From Paraspadella gotoi (taxonomy: Eukaryota > Chaetognatha), in the NCBI GenBank assembly GCA_051294375.1, contig CM119265.1:2208311-2272310 (forward strand): 64,000 nucleotides of DNA. The letters are read 5' to 3'. Each line of letters opens with the position of its first letter. The stretch's first letter is position 1. Both the position numbers and the translations under genes were made by a program. The notes under the pieces were generated by a model. The model did no database searches. It was not told the origin of the DNA and was given only the letters and a program-made list of their open reading frames with translations. This document shows, in pieces, positions 1-11,369 of the stretch.

Positions 1-64
1 AACCCAACAAACCGCTGTAACCCGTCACCACAACCATACCAAAAGAACGAAAGCTTACCCGGTA

Positions 65-191
65 TTAAGGGAGTTTGTTTGTTGTCGAGGTGCAACCAAG
101 AATCCACGTCTTGTCGGCCGTGAGCACATTGTCGTATTCGTCGAAATGCGGCAGTGTTCCGCAGATTCCTTGTGCGGCGCAGTCCACTTCC
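65..191 (-). CDS. Candidate terminal coding exon, protein not recognised
   Basis: Read on the minus strand, an AG acceptor (complement of CT at 192-193, intron side ending in TTTTCAG) is followed by an open frame of about 41 codons ending in TAA at 65-67. The peptide begins EVDCAAQGICGTLPHFDEYD and ends in a Thr/Ser-rich tail. It has three Cys, balanced charge and a C/G-biased third position, unlike the low-complexity frames elsewhere. The next bases (GTAAGCT) form a good donor just past the stop, so the exon could instead splice on in another frame. There is no ATG, as expected for an internal or last exon. The rest of the gene would lie upstream on the minus strand, but I see no linked exon there. 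No family is recognised. Confidence 0.45.
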
Positions 192-193
192 CT

Positions 194-639
194 GAAAAGG
201 GCATAAATGAAAAAAAGAATTTATTAAAAAGAAATCGCGTCTAAGATTTCCATCGGATATGATTGCATCATTTCATGCAAAGGTTTTGACTTTCTTCGTT
301 ATCTAAAGAGACTGAATTAAACTGAATTAAAGGCTTGCTTCAAAAGAAATTAGAGTAGCAGAAATTGCTTGGTTCAAAGTTGCAGGAAATTGGCTTTTTT
401 TTTTTCTCTCTAATCATAAATAATTTATAAGAAAAGTAAGGGTTGATCCAAAGGGGTTCCTTCGTATCTTCGAGTTTCGATGAAATAATGGAATATTTAT
501 AAAAGTTTATAACAGTTTTGAGCCAAAGAAATCCTAGAATTAAGCCTAATTAATGGAAATTTTGGGGGGAGAGGAGACGTACCCGCTTTCTCTGCATAGT
601 ATACAATAGTCAAAGCGTAAAAAGTCGAAAGAGGGGATG
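194..639. other. AT-rich sequence without a visible gene
   Basis: Ordinary AT-rich DNA with a T-run near 396-405. If the exon at 65-191 is real this would be its upstream intron. I see no further exon, RNA gene or repeat. Confidence 0.5.
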
Positions 640-642
640 AGA

Positions 643-728
<86 letters not shown>
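640..728. repeat. (GA)n microsatellite
   Basis: Nearly pure GA dinucleotide run with a few GAA interruptions. Open frames across it encode Ser-Leu or Arg-Glu runs and are not genes. Confidence 0.95.
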
Positions 729-922
729 TGCAAGCAGTCCCCCGTTTTCCGCCAGAAGGAACACGGTTTAACTGTTATTCTTGATCCCACGATGGGATGA
801 AAAATAGAAAAAAAAAAAGGCAAATAAAAATAATGTGGGAAGGAGAAATGGTCGCCAAGGCCAAATTGGGAATATCCTCTTCGGTTAAACCAAGCATGCG
901 CAAGGAATTCCCTTTACTGGTG

Positions 923-944
923 TTTTTTTTTTTGGGGGGGGGGG
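923..944. repeat. T11-G11 homopolymer junction
   Basis: A run of T (923-933) is followed at once by a run of G (934-944), then GTGGGAGGGG. Run length is likely uncertain in the assembly. Confidence 0.8.
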
Positions 945-1007
945 TGGGAGGGGCTATGGCGAAGAATCTTATGTTAGGGAAAGTGATCGCTCATGTGTAA
1001 TAAAACA

Positions 1008-1042
1008 TGAGAGAGAGAGAGAGAAGAGGAGAGAGAGACGAG

Positions 1043-1074
<32 letters not shown>

Positions 1075-1087
1075 AGAAGATGAGAGA
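1008..1087. repeat. (GA)n microsatellite
   Basis: GA-rich tract with interruptions GAAGAGG and GACGAG. The flanking 1140-1700 contains overlapping open frames on the minus strand (for example around WEFSHAHEIAEAVFWQ at about 1210-1285), but they conflict with one another and none has a clear exon boundary. Confidence 0.9.
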
Positions 1088-1959
1088 AATGCGTTTGTTG
1101 GAAAATGTCAGGAGGCGTTTTTATGAAGACTGAAATGAAAATAAAAGTCGTCAAAAGAGGAGAGAAGCTGGACCCGGGACTTGAAACGCGTTGTTGAAAA
1201 AAAAAAATGGGTGGCCGAAGGCGAAACGCGTTGCCAGAAGACGGCCTCGGCGATTTCGTGGGCGTGGCTGAACTCCCAATCTACTATTGACGTTAAATAA
1301 TGTTTTCTTTTCTTTCCTTTCTCGCGGAGACCACATATATTGCTGGTCGGCGGTTTGCGTTCTCCAACGACCTCGAGGTCTCCATCCAACGTCCTTAATC
1401 CCATTGTTGACCCCGCCTTCCACCCCCTTTCTTCTCACCCGCAGCGCACCATAGCCACCAAGGCCCGACCAGGGCCAACCCAATGGCTTTTGACCTTTCA
1501 CGAATTCACGATCACAGCCTACTCTCTTAGACTTAAGGTCCGGGTTAGTAGCTGCACTAGATTTTGGAGTAAAAATCGTTTGTGTTTTGCTTTCCTTTTC
1601 CGTGCGGGTTTGAAATATAGAGTAAACAAATTTTATTGTTTTACCAAACAAAAGATTTTTTGTTTACAAAGAGTCTTATCAGCGCAAAGTTAAAAAGATT
1701 CGAAACAGGAATAAAAACGAGAACAAATAGCCAAAACAAAATCCCACAGTTGAGCAATGAACTAGTGCTTTATACCTAAAAAACAAAAGCTAGATTTAAA
1801 ATAAAAGTTAGATGTTCGATGTCATTTTTGCCTTTCATTTTCGAATCGGCTCCTTATATTCCGCCCCTATTTTATTCTCATCTCATTCCCATTCTCTGTG
1901 GGCCCCTTTTCATTTCTGCCTTCTTCGCAAAAAAATCTCTTCAACTCACTTGCTCGAGG

Positions 1960-2048
1960 TCTCTCTCTCTCCCTCTCTCTCTCTCTCGTCTCTCTCTCTC
2001 TCTGCTCTTCTCTCTTCTCTCTCTCTCTCTCTGCTCTCTCTCTCTCTT
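1960..2048. repeat. (CT)n microsatellite
   Basis: CT tract, opposite strand sense to the GA tracts at 640 and 1008. Sequence from 2050 to 3800 is mixed-composition DNA without a repeat or a gene that I can support. Confidence 0.95.
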
Positions 2049-3824
2049 CACTGTCACCATCAGCCATTCTTCTCACCGTACATCCTCTCTCTCTTTCCGC
2101 TTTCCCTCTTTCCTGGAATATTCAATTTCTGTGCAACCTTGGGTTCTCCCGCCATTTCGTAGGTACCGAAGAACCATCAGAACCGAATACTACAAGATTT
2201 TAAAAATCGAAACTTTAAATAATTTACAATATTTGCTTATGCAATATACGAATTCGCCACGCCCAACGACATCTCGTCGCCGTTAACACGCTTCGCTCAT
2301 CAATCCATGCATTAACCTAACCTTTCTTTCCCTACCCAACTTCCCTTCCTTTACCGCACCTGCCCTCCATCGTTCAAGGAGTCAACTCAGCGAAAGGGAA
2401 GTGAACTCCGCGTGACTTAAGGCGGTAGATCACTTCAAAAGAGTCAAACGACCGTCGTCGTTGTTGTTGTCAGTTTGCTCGCGAAGTCCGATTAATATAC
2501 ATTATCAGAGCATGCCCCTCCACCGCTTTATTTTTCAATTAGAGGTGAACCTAAATTATTTTCGGCGTCGCTGGTAATTTCGGTTTTAGTTAAGTTTCCG
2601 GGCAAACAATGGAACCGGAGAATTTCCCCGAAATTGAAAAATGACACGGACCCGGCGAAACAAGTTCTGCTTTGCCCGTCGCCACGATTCTCGTTTGGGT
2701 TTTTATCGTACCAGTTTATATGCTCCATTAATTAATTCGTTCCGTTTTAAAGTCTCTCAACAAAAGTAATCGGATATTTGCTCATCGTCGTCTACGACAT
2801 GATTATTGGTCATTAATGCTCTTCGTCGCGATGTTTATCGTTTCCGCTCGCCAATGCATCATCGTTGACATCGCGTTCTGAGCAGTGGTCTTTCAAATTT
2901 TCTCCTCCCCTTCTCTAGATCTCCAATGGCAACCGACCCGGATTCTATATCCCAGCCGCATTCCGTCCTTATCAACCGGGAATGTTCGCGCCTCGAATGG
3001 GCTCTGGCCGAAAATGCCGTAACATCCGGTAAATCACAGAAATAAGCCAGTAAATAAAACTAACAGGACGCATATAGCTTTTAAGCCGAAAGCCGACAAT
3101 AAACGCGAAACGTGCGCGACCCGCTTAATCTGCTTTATACCCGGAATATACAACCTACAATGTGCGCGCGGAAACCCGACAGGCGTTCCACGAGGCGAGA
3201 AGAAACTGACGTTTGGAGCTGATTCCCCTTTCCAGGTGAAACGCCAGCGACAGGCAGCGACGGCCAGCGACGGATTCCCTCAGCCGAGATTTTTTTTGGT
3301 TCACGAGTCACCAAACTAAGTTGCACGCGCGGGAGGGAATGGGCGTTAGGTTGTGTGAGAGACTGACTTTGAGACTGCTTTGGGCTGCTGATTACTTTCG
3401 AAAAGAAAGAAAGCTTATCGTTATTGGTTAAAGAAATTTTCTCGTAGATGGTGAGGTGGCATTATGCCGGGCCGTTTAGGTTACTAGGTGGGTGAATCAG
3501 GCGTCAGGAGTAGCTCAAAAGCCGCGGTCGCTTCCGCAGCGCTCCCTGCTTGGGAAGCAGGTCGCTCTTGGCCGTGATTGTACCCGTTTTAGCGAGCCGT
3601 GTTCACAACGTGACGAAGAAGTTGAACTCCGGTTGAAGGACCGTGAGCTAGTCAAGCACAATGTTGAAACGCGGCGGGAGCATTAGCGAAGCAGCTCCGA
3701 TCATCACGCATCAAAAACTGGCAACGTTTTTTGTATTTTTTTTTTTAAAACGAGATCGAGGAGACCAAAGTGAATTATTAATTGTAATCCCTATCTTACC
3801 ACTTCATGGTTCTTCTGCTCTCGA

Positions 3825-3986
3825 CTATCCAGGCCGTCGCACAAGCCAGTCAACCCAATGCCATCGGCACGCACCTCTGTCCAACATCGCGACACCCAAT
3901 TCCTGTCTTCCAATGTGCACGAAAATCCACGAGAACTCTCCGATTCCGTTCCATTCGAGTAGCCGCTGGTCCCGCTCGTAGGTCAT
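3825..3986 (-). CDS. Possible short coding frame, 53 codons, unrecognised
   Basis: On the minus strand an ATG at 3986 opens a 53-residue frame ending in TAG at 3825-3827. The peptide starts MTYERDQRLLEWNGIGEFSW, is Trp-rich and of normal complexity. Just upstream (minus sense) is a T-run ending in CCAG, which resembles a splice acceptor, and an in-frame TAG lies between it and the ATG. A GTGCGT inside the frame could be a donor, so this may be a first coding exon. The plus strand also has a frame here (3806-4027) with a hydrophobic start, but its third positions show no bias. Only one of the two can be real, and possibly neither is. Confidence 0.2.
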   Translation of the reverse strand: MTYERDQRLLEWNGIGEFSWIFVHIGRQELGVAMLDRGACRWHWVDWLVRRPG

Positions 3987-4159
3987 TCCCTAAACCGCGT
4001 GCCTCTGGAAAAAAAAAATCGCCATAAAAACAGTCGAAAAAAAAAGCAAGAGAAAAAAATCGCGCCGACAAAGAATTGGCTTTTATTGCCGCCAATAACC
4101 AAGGGAAAGCAAATACCTGCTCTTTTTTCTCTTCCCGCCAGCGAGGATCATAGTGGGAC

Positions 4160-4201
4160 AGAGAGAGAGAGAGAGAGAAGAGAGAGAGAAGAGAGAGGAG
4201 A

Positions 4202-4235
<34 letters not shown>
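4160..4235. repeat. (GA)n microsatellite
   Basis: GA run with short GAA and GGAG interruptions. The following 4240-5050 is mixed sequence. A 79-codon frame at 4808-5047 has no recognisable motif and no splice context, so it is not called. Confidence 0.9.
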
Positions 4236-4237
<2 letters not shown>

Positions 4238-5056
4238 CTTCCCATGGAAATGGGGCGAGTGGAGAAGAAGGCGGAACAAATTTAAGTGGCAAGTGGGCAA
4301 CTACGTACCACATTTAGTTTTGCTCGTGTGGCAATAAACGAGGATCTTGTTTCGTGGGGGGCGGGGGAACATGAAATTGGGACGAATTCGGGGATTGGAA
4401 CGTTTGTCGTTATTGAAGAATGGTGTTGGCGAGAGAGAATGGCGAGAGATGATATGAAATTCGCTCAGGCTATGAAACAAATTAAAGGTTAAGAAGGGAT
4501 AAGTGATTACTAGCAGGAAAGCGCGTTCGTACCCGCTTGCATGATTCTAGATAACGAAGGCCAGACGTCCATTGGGAAATTAATTTAACCGGCATTACGT
4601 CCTTATCGAGATTAGACGCTCGAAGATTCGCCCAACGTGCGCTCCCGGACAAAAAAAAACGAAGACGACGTCGGAAACTACGGTAACAGTCGACGGTAAA
4701 AGTCTACGGGCGCAAGACGGCGTCGAGAAATTGAGTCAAATTGGATCTGGTCCAAATTTGTGTCAAGGTTAACATTTCTATCGAATTATTTAAATGATTC
4801 AATCTAATTGCTCACGAGTTCCATCGGGGCGACGCAAATCGAGTCCGTTTTCCGGTTGAGTTGGACGGACGACCCTTCGACGAACCCTCCGAGTCGCCGG
4901 ATATCAAGTGAAGACGGAATGAAGGGAAATAAACGAATGCGAGATTCCTCTTCTCCAATCGAAGAAGGGAATTCGAACGTCACGCCAGGGACAGAAAAAT
5001 TTCGAGAAGGGCGCCCGAAGAACGTGGGTGAGATTTTGTGGTTGTGAGGAAATGAT

Positions 5057-5397
5057 GTGTGATGAAATTACTAAATTACTAAATTACTAAATTACAAAAT
5101 TACTAAAAGTCTAAAATTTCTAAATTATTAAAATTACTAAATTACTAAATTACTAAAAATCTAAAATTACTAAAATTACTAAAATTACTAATATTACTAA
5201 ATTACTAATTACTAAATTTACTTATTAAAAATTAAAAAAAATAATTACTAAATTATTAAATTACTAATTATTATTATACGTCTTAGATTATTATCACAAG
5301 AAGGGAAACGGATTATTATGGCGTAAAATCAATAAAATACTTAAAAGTCCTCATCAATAGAACTACTTCCTAATTTCGGAGAAGAAATAACTAATAT

Positions 5398-5429
<32 letters not shown>
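5057..5429. repeat. Degenerate TTACTAAA tandem repeat with (AAT)n end, copy 1
   Basis: Many repeats of TTACTAAA and variants are followed by a unique segment (TTATTATACGTCTTAGATT) and an (AAT)n run that stops at a 25-N gap. The same order of repeat, unique segment and (AAT)n occurs again at 9815-10285. Confidence 0.9.
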
Positions 5430-5454
5430 NNNNNNNNNNNNNNNNNNNNNNNNN
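5430..5454. other. Assembly gap, exactly 25 N
   Basis: Gap of exactly 25 N after an (AAT)n run. Its left flank is duplicated at 9.8-10.3 kb. Confidence 0.99.
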
Positions 5455-5532
5455 GAGAGAGAAAATATAGATTATCGTTGTATCGTTGAAAAAATATGCA
5501 CAATTGAGAGATACTTGAAGATGAGAAAACAA

Positions 5533-5576
5533 AGAGAGAGAGAGAGAGAGAGAGAGAAGACGAGAGAGAGGAGAGA

Positions 5577-5609
<33 letters not shown>

Positions 5610-5629
5610 AGAGAGACGAGGAGCAGAGA
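5533..5629. repeat. (GA)n microsatellite, interrupted
   Basis: GA tract with GACGAG and GGAG interruptions. The AT-rich stretch 5640-6580 shows no gene or RNA that I can support. Confidence 0.9.
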
Positions 5630-6585
5630 AAAATAAAATATATAACGATTCTACTAGGTAATGCCTTATTCCTTATATAATATAAACCTAAGTTGAAACA
5701 AACAACGACGGATCTGCAGCGTGGGCATTAGCGAAATCAGATGAATAGCTTATGGTTAATCCTGCAATTTTAATTGTCTTGATAGACAGATTTTCCTAGT
5801 TATTTATCTATAATTTGATGTTCTGACATAATCAAAGTGACTACCAGACAATAGATGTTTGGGGGCAGACCGGAGACGAACCACGACATCGTCGCAAGCG
5901 TGATCTGCTAATAAGCTAAAAAAATCATTCCCACTGAGCCTTTAAATATTCATGAGGTTTTCATTTTGATATAACTACTACTATTATCTCAATTCGGATT
6001 TAGTTTATTTTCTTAAGGTATAAGAAGATTAGGGTTAAAAGGCTTAGTTAGTCCTTGAACCCCAGATCGTCAAGCCATCAAGAAACCTTTTATGGTTCTA
6101 ACCCTATTGTTAGTCCTTGTGTGATGGTAAAACAAAGAAACTATCAAGTAACAAAGTCGCTGAATTTCCCCTTTCTTGATTCAATCTGCTTAAGAAGCAA
6201 ACATAATAAGCCGGAATCGATTACTGGATCACATCTCATTAACTAATTTACAGAACCATTATTGATATAGGTTGGGATTATGTTAAGGGTTAAATATTGA
6301 AAGGTTAAGAATTAAAATCTGAGATAAACGAAAATGGGACAGGATGCGTAATACTGAAATAAAGGGCTAATATAGACGCACCGTAATCTTCCGAAGATAA
6401 TCTGATTTACATCAAAAACCCCGCATACTCCTAGATTAATTTTGAAAACTATTTAAATAAAAAAAAGAAACAAAAAAAAATTAATTCATATATACGTTCT
6501 ACTCTTTTATTCAAGAGATTTTGAGAAAAATGGAACAAAAAAATTTAAGAAGAAGCGTAAACATTGAGACTTCGATGAAAGAAAT

Positions 6586-6595
6586 GGAGAGAGAA

Positions 6596-6639
<44 letters not shown>

Positions 6640-6663
6640 GAGCAGAGACAGAGAGAAAGAGAG
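6586..6663. repeat. (GA)n microsatellite with GAAA interruptions
   Basis: GA run interrupted by GAAAGA. Downstream, 6790-7180 is A-rich with scattered AAAAAC/AAAGG words and no coding signal. Confidence 0.9.
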
Positions 6664-7263
6664 GAGAAACAGAGCGGGGAGTGCGATGAAGCTTAGGCCC
6701 TACGAGTAACGAACAGAGCGAGAAACTGACCCAGACAAGTCCTGAGACCCAAAACTAACTTTTGATTACACAGTAAGAACTAAGAATTCTTCTCAGTTTA
6801 AATAAAACAAACAATAACAAACTAACTCGTCGGCAACAAAAGAAAACAAAAAGCGCAAAAACAAAAATAAAATAAAAAGAAAAACAAAAAAGGCAAGCAA
6901 AAAGAACAAAAAGGCAACGAATAAAAAACTAAAAGACAACAAAAGAAAAAAAGCGATAAAAATAAAAATAGACAACTAAGAGTGAGATTAGCTTGTGTGT
7001 CAAGCCGGCGTGGAAGAAGCGAGACCTCTGGCGTCCGCGACTTCATTTGAAATGTTAAAAAAAAACAAAAGGTGGAAACAAACTAGAGAAGAAAACAAAA
7101 AAACACAAAGTGAGATGTCACAACAAATAACCTTTTCCTAGAAAAAAAACCAACAACAACGAAAAACCATAAAAATATTCGTCGCTAACGTAGTCCTTTA
7201 CCCGTGTGACGCAGCGTCATCGTCTTAAAAATGAAGACGACGAACTGACGAAATGCAGCATCG

Positions 7264-7288
7264 CACGACGACGACGACGACGACGACA
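7264..7288. repeat. (ACG)n trinucleotide run
   Basis: About eight ACG units. CGA/TCG-type trinucleotide runs recur at 26.4-26.7, 28.6, 32.0, 35.4-35.6 and 46.3-46.6 kb. Confidence 0.85.
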
Positions 7289-7437
7289 GCGAGTGGCATA
7301 TCAGGCCGCAAAAGAGCCGTGGCTTAAATTCTGGATCATTCGTATGTCTGACTGCTGAGGACTGTGTGCAAAATGGACAGGAGCCGGCCGGTCTTCCCAG
7401 GTGAAAGACAAGCAAAGCGAGCAAACGAAAGAGTGAA

Positions 7438-7525
7438 AAAAGAAAGAAGAAGCAAAAAAGAAAGAAGAAGAAAGAAAGAAAGAAAAGAAAGAAAGAAAGA
7501 AAGAAAAAGAAAGAAAGAAAGAAAA
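7438..7525. repeat. (GAAA)n and AAGAAG purine tract
   Basis: Runs of GAAA units mixed with AAGAAG. Phe/Ser-rich frames across it are low-complexity artefacts. Confidence 0.9.
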
Positions 7526-7591
7526 CGTACAACTTACAATTAATGTGCATCGAAAGCAAATCACAAAACCTCGATCTCGTGTCCAATAAAA

Positions 7592-7765
7592 TCTGGCGTA
7601 ATTGCGCATGCCATTGCATTGTATTGCATTTTCATTTCATTGCATAAATTGCATTATAATTGTAAATCATTGCGTTTCATTTCAGTGCATTGTATTATCA
7701 CTCTGCATTGCATTTCAGTGCATTGTATTTCAGTGCATCTGCTATGTGCATTAAACAATGCATTC
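7592..7765. repeat. Degenerate GCATT-type tandem repeat
   Basis: The words TTGCATT, TGCATTG and TTTCAGTGCATTGTATT recur with irregular spacing over about 170 bp. The unit is a degenerate 5- to 10-mer. No gene is seen. Confidence 0.75.
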
Positions 7766-8164
7766 TAATTGCCTACCCAAACCACACGGATGCAATCACA
7801 TCCTCCTTTGTACTTACAAGTCAATTTGGCCAAACCACTTCCCGCGTCATCAAAAGTTGCAAACTCATGGCCCAGATTCCTACAAAAAGTGTCTGTATGT
7901 TTGCCCAACAAGAGGCAGGCTGCAAAAGGCCAGGTGCGCCCTCGATCGTTACTTCTCTCCTGCAGCAGCCTCTGTCCTCTCTCCACCTCTTCTCTCAATC
8001 CCTCTCCCTTGCATATGGTTCAATATTCTGGCCATCGCGCAAACGTTTCGGCGAACGGGCAAAAACCGAGCGTCGAGTAGGCAGCGGCGAAATCGGCAAA
8101 CACCATGGAGAGAAAACAAACAAAAGACAAAAGTGCTCCATTAATTCTGCAGTCGCAAAACGAG

Positions 8165-8330
8165 GAGACGAACGGGAAATCGAGTTGGGAGAGAGAGAGG
8201 AGAGAGGACGAAGAAGGGAACGAAGAGGAGAGAAAGGAAGAGAGAGAGAGAGAGAGAAGAAGACGAGAGAGAGAGAGAGAGGGAGGAAAGAGGGAGAGAG
8301 AGTAAGGGGAGAAGGAGGGAGATAGGGGAA
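8165..8330. repeat. GA-rich purine tract
   Basis: Interrupted GA/GGA tract, strongly purine on the plus strand. 8340-9350 is mixed DNA. A 99-codon frame at 8651-8950 has no motif, splice context or codon bias that I trust. Confidence 0.85.
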
Positions 8331-9354
8331 GATAGGATCAAAGAGAGAGGCTAGGGAAGGGACGCTCAGATTGACTGAGGAAAAGTGAATTGATAAATTG
8401 CTATACCGTAGCAGATATGAATAATAATTGCTTAATAACTAATATATTATATATTATACATATATTACAATAATAATAGTACCTTGCAAGTTCCAACATC
8501 AAATGACTTTTAATATTACGAATTATTAAATCGGATATATTGCACACATCGAGCTGACTTGTTTAATGGCTTGAAATCAGGCCACGCTCGCAAGTCAGCC
8601 GTGATATTGGGAGCTGGATATACAGCCAAACAGCATGGACGATTAAAGTTGTGGATTTGCTAATAGGAGGACAAAGGAGATACACTGGTACTGGGCTCAG
8701 TGAGAGGTTAAAAAGGAGCTCGAGCTTATCTAAATCTCGACAAATCAGTCCACAATACGCGATTTTAATCTCCAGTCAAGTCGCCATGTCACAGAAATTA
8801 CTTCGTGAAAACTGCAGTTCACTCCCGATAGGAACACTATCAGAAGTTGTTACACATCTTGGTTCCTTTGGCGTTGACGCGAGGTCATACGCCTCCATTC
8901 GGAATGTCTTACTGACTATATGTCTCGTACGCGCGACCGCGTCTGAATAAATTCAAAGTGATCGGGTAAAAAAATGACTTCTTATCACTTGACTAGGGCA
9001 AGATGTCGACGAAAATACGCCGTTCGCCTACTGTGTGTGAACTGGTTCTAGCGTATGGTATAAGCATTGAAGTCGGCTATAAACTACCATTATCATAATG
9101 AAACAAAATAATAATTTATTGCCGGTAAGCCGCAACTAAGTGCGAAGAGCAATCTTCGGCAACCGCGCCCGATTCCTGCCAGAACATCAGGAGAGAAAAA
9201 TTGTGGAAATCTTTGTTTCCACCCCCACCCGTTTTTTTAACCTGAGCCCCAAGTTGCAAGCCCATAAAGCGAAGTAACGTTTCTTTCGGAAACCCTGCGC
9301 GGTAGCATCTAGTTCAACAGTGCACGGCAACTTCTCGGAGTGGGAGGAGAAGAA

Positions 9355-9470
9355 GAAAAGAGAGACAGGCAGGAAATAGAGAGAGAGACTGAAGAGAGAG
9401 AGAGAGGAGAGAGAGAGAGAGAATAGAGAGAGAGAGAGAGAGAGAAGAAATGAAAGAGAGAGAAAGAGAC
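9355..9470. repeat. (GA)n microsatellite, interrupted
   Basis: GA runs separated by ACT, GGAG and AATA. A second shorter GA-rich patch lies at 9631-9735. Confidence 0.9.
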
Positions 9471-9814
9471 TATAATAACCACGTACTAAATCTTAATATA
9501 AAACATTGTTAAAAAAAACCCCAATTTCATTCTTTGATTCATCACGTGACCAAGTCTCGAGGACAAATCCCCACTTTGTCATTTTTATGGGCGTCAATGT
9601 TTGTGGTCTTGTCCTTGAGGGTCTCCGGTAGAGAGAGAGAGAGATAAAGTGGACGGCGATGCTCGAGCCGCAGAGATCTGAGAGAGAAGATAAGGAAGAG
9701 ACAGAGAGACTGGAGAGAGAAGAGAGAAAGAGCAGAGAGCAGCCACAGGTTACGAATCGACCGCGACAGTGGGTTGAGATCTTTGTGGTTGTGGAGGAAA
9801 TCGCGATGGTTGAT

Positions 9815-10285
9815 GAAATTACTAAATTACTAATTACTAAACATTACTAAAATTACTAAATTACTAAATTACTAAATTTACTAAATATACTAAATTACTT
9901 AAAAGTCTAAAATTTTCTAAATTATTAAAAATACTAAATTACTAAATTACTAAAAAATCTAAAATTACTATTACTAAAATTTACTTAAAATTACTTAATA
10001 TTTAAGTAAAATTATCTGAATTACTAATTTACTAAATTTACTTATACCAATTAAAAAATTAAAATTACTAAATTATAATTACTAATGTATTATTATACGT
10101 TCTTAGATTATTATCACATAAGGGAAACGGATTATTATTTGGCGTTAAAATTTCAATAAAATACTTAAAAGTTCGCTCATCAATAGAGACTACTTTTCCT
10201 AATTCGGAGAAGAAATAACTAATATTATTATGTATAATAATAATAATAAAATAATTAATAATAATAATAATATATAATAATTAAC
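9815..10285. repeat. Degenerate TTACTAAA tandem repeat, copy 2
   Basis: Repeats the order seen at 5057-5429, with extra bases typical of uncorrected reads: TTACTAAA array, the TTCTTAGATTATTATCACA segment, then (AAT)n. Confidence 0.9.
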
Positions 10286-10289
10286 ATAA

Positions 10290-10335
10290 CCAGTCTCTTC
10301 GGAGGGCTCGATGGGTTCGAATCCACCGCGTGCCA
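10290..10335 (+). pseudogene. tRNA-Leu 3' half (truncated)
   Basis: CAGTCTCTTCGGAGG (10291-10305) matches the anticodon-stem end and long variable arm of eukaryotic cytosolic tRNA-Leu. It is followed by a T arm with the B-box core GGTTCGAATCC (about 10314-10324) and an acceptor end ending TGCCA at 10331-10335. Compared with typical tRNA-Leu the variable arm carries extra bases and a base is missing before ACCGC, so it is either damaged or read-error laden. The 5' half (D arm, A box, anticodon) is absent; the sequence upstream is (AAT)n repeat. No T-run terminator follows. It could be a relic, a tRNA-derived retroposon end, or a real gene cut by bad gap filling next to the duplicated block. 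Confidence 0.6.
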
Positions 10336-10838
10336 CACATCTTAAGTAAGTAGACAGGGATTTTCAACATGAACCAAAGTGGATATTTATTTCACTAAGA
10401 ACAAGCGCAAGACGGTTGTCAGATTTGAGGACAGAGTGAATCAAAGCCAGAAACAGAGACTTCTTATATAAAGGGTAAGTAGGGACGAAGCCCAGACTTC
10501 CTCTTCTCGGAATCCTTACCTCTCTTCCTCTTTCTGGGAACCTTCCTTTTCCTCTTTCCGGAAAAGTATTGTCCTTTTTCTGGATTTGCGCTTTCCAAAA
10601 TACCCATTCAAGATTCATTCCAGAATCATCTGTTCCCCTTCTTCCGGAATCCTCTTCCTTAATCCTTGTCTCTGTTTCTCGGGTTTCATTCATCTGATGA
10701 TAATATTAATAATATAATTAATAATAATTAATAATAATATTGGTAGTGTACAATTTCATTAATTTACGACCAAAAAAAAAATTACATCTAACTGAGAAAG
10801 AATTAAAAAAAAATCAATTTTCGAAATGAACACGACGA

Positions 10839-10839
<1 letters not shown>

Positions 10840-10886
<47 letters not shown>

Positions 10887-10887
10887 C
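10840..10887. repeat. (TTA)n trinucleotide run
   Basis: About 15 TTA units. The flanks are AT-rich. 10340-10700 upstream is mixed sequence with CTTTCCGG/CTTTCTGG words and no gene. Confidence 0.95.
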
Positions 10888-11180
10888 ACGACTAAATCTT
10901 TGAAGCCACAAAGAAAAAAAATTCCCCCATTGGGTCATGATTGGTCTTTGCAGCTGAGACGAAGAAAAAGCAAACAAAGGGGTTCTCTTTCCTTTTTTTT
11001 CCTTTTTTCGCTCTAATCTTTCTTTACTTTACTTTTTATTCCTTTCTTTTTTTACTTATTCTCTTCTTTCCGATAGTTGATAGTTTTGCTCTCTTTTCTC
11101 AGAGCGCCATATTTCTATTTCTTTATCCCAGAATTTAATATTAACTTTAGTATTTAATCTAAATATATTTTTAAGTTTTT

Positions 11181-11250
11181 AACCCAATCACTGTCCCTAA
11201 TCCTTAACCCTTAATTTCTCCTTAACCCCTTATTCTAACCCTAACGCTAA
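11181..11250. repeat. Degenerate telomere-like CCCTAA words (C strand)
   Basis: Contains CCCTAATCC, TTAACCC and TTCTAACCCTAACGCTAAC on the plus strand. A shorter remnant is repeated at 12050-12071 as part of the duplicated block. Orientation is opposite to the arrays at 13.5 and 17.8 kb. Confidence 0.6.
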
Positions 11251-11369
11251 CTAATTTCAGATGAAGGGGCATTCTGGGAAAATAAGGTCGGATAGTTTTT
11301 ATTAATAGTACATTTAATTCGATATCAATGCCATCGTACCTATAATCTTAGCATTTATATATTTTACTT

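Noticed and set aside
3806-4027. Plus-strand frame with a hydrophobic N-terminus (MVLLLSTIQAVAQASQ)
   Set aside because: No third-position bias, a Lys-rich end from an A-run, and a better frame on the opposite strand. Too short to decide.
7690-8325. 211-codon plus-strand frame
   Set aside because: It starts in the GCATT repeat and ends in a GA tract. The middle overlaps two other open frames and shows no motif or splice context.
8651-8950. 99-codon plus-strand frame of normal complexity
   Set aside because: No family features, no third-position bias and no splice or promoter context. The chance of a spurious frame of this length is high in 64 kb.
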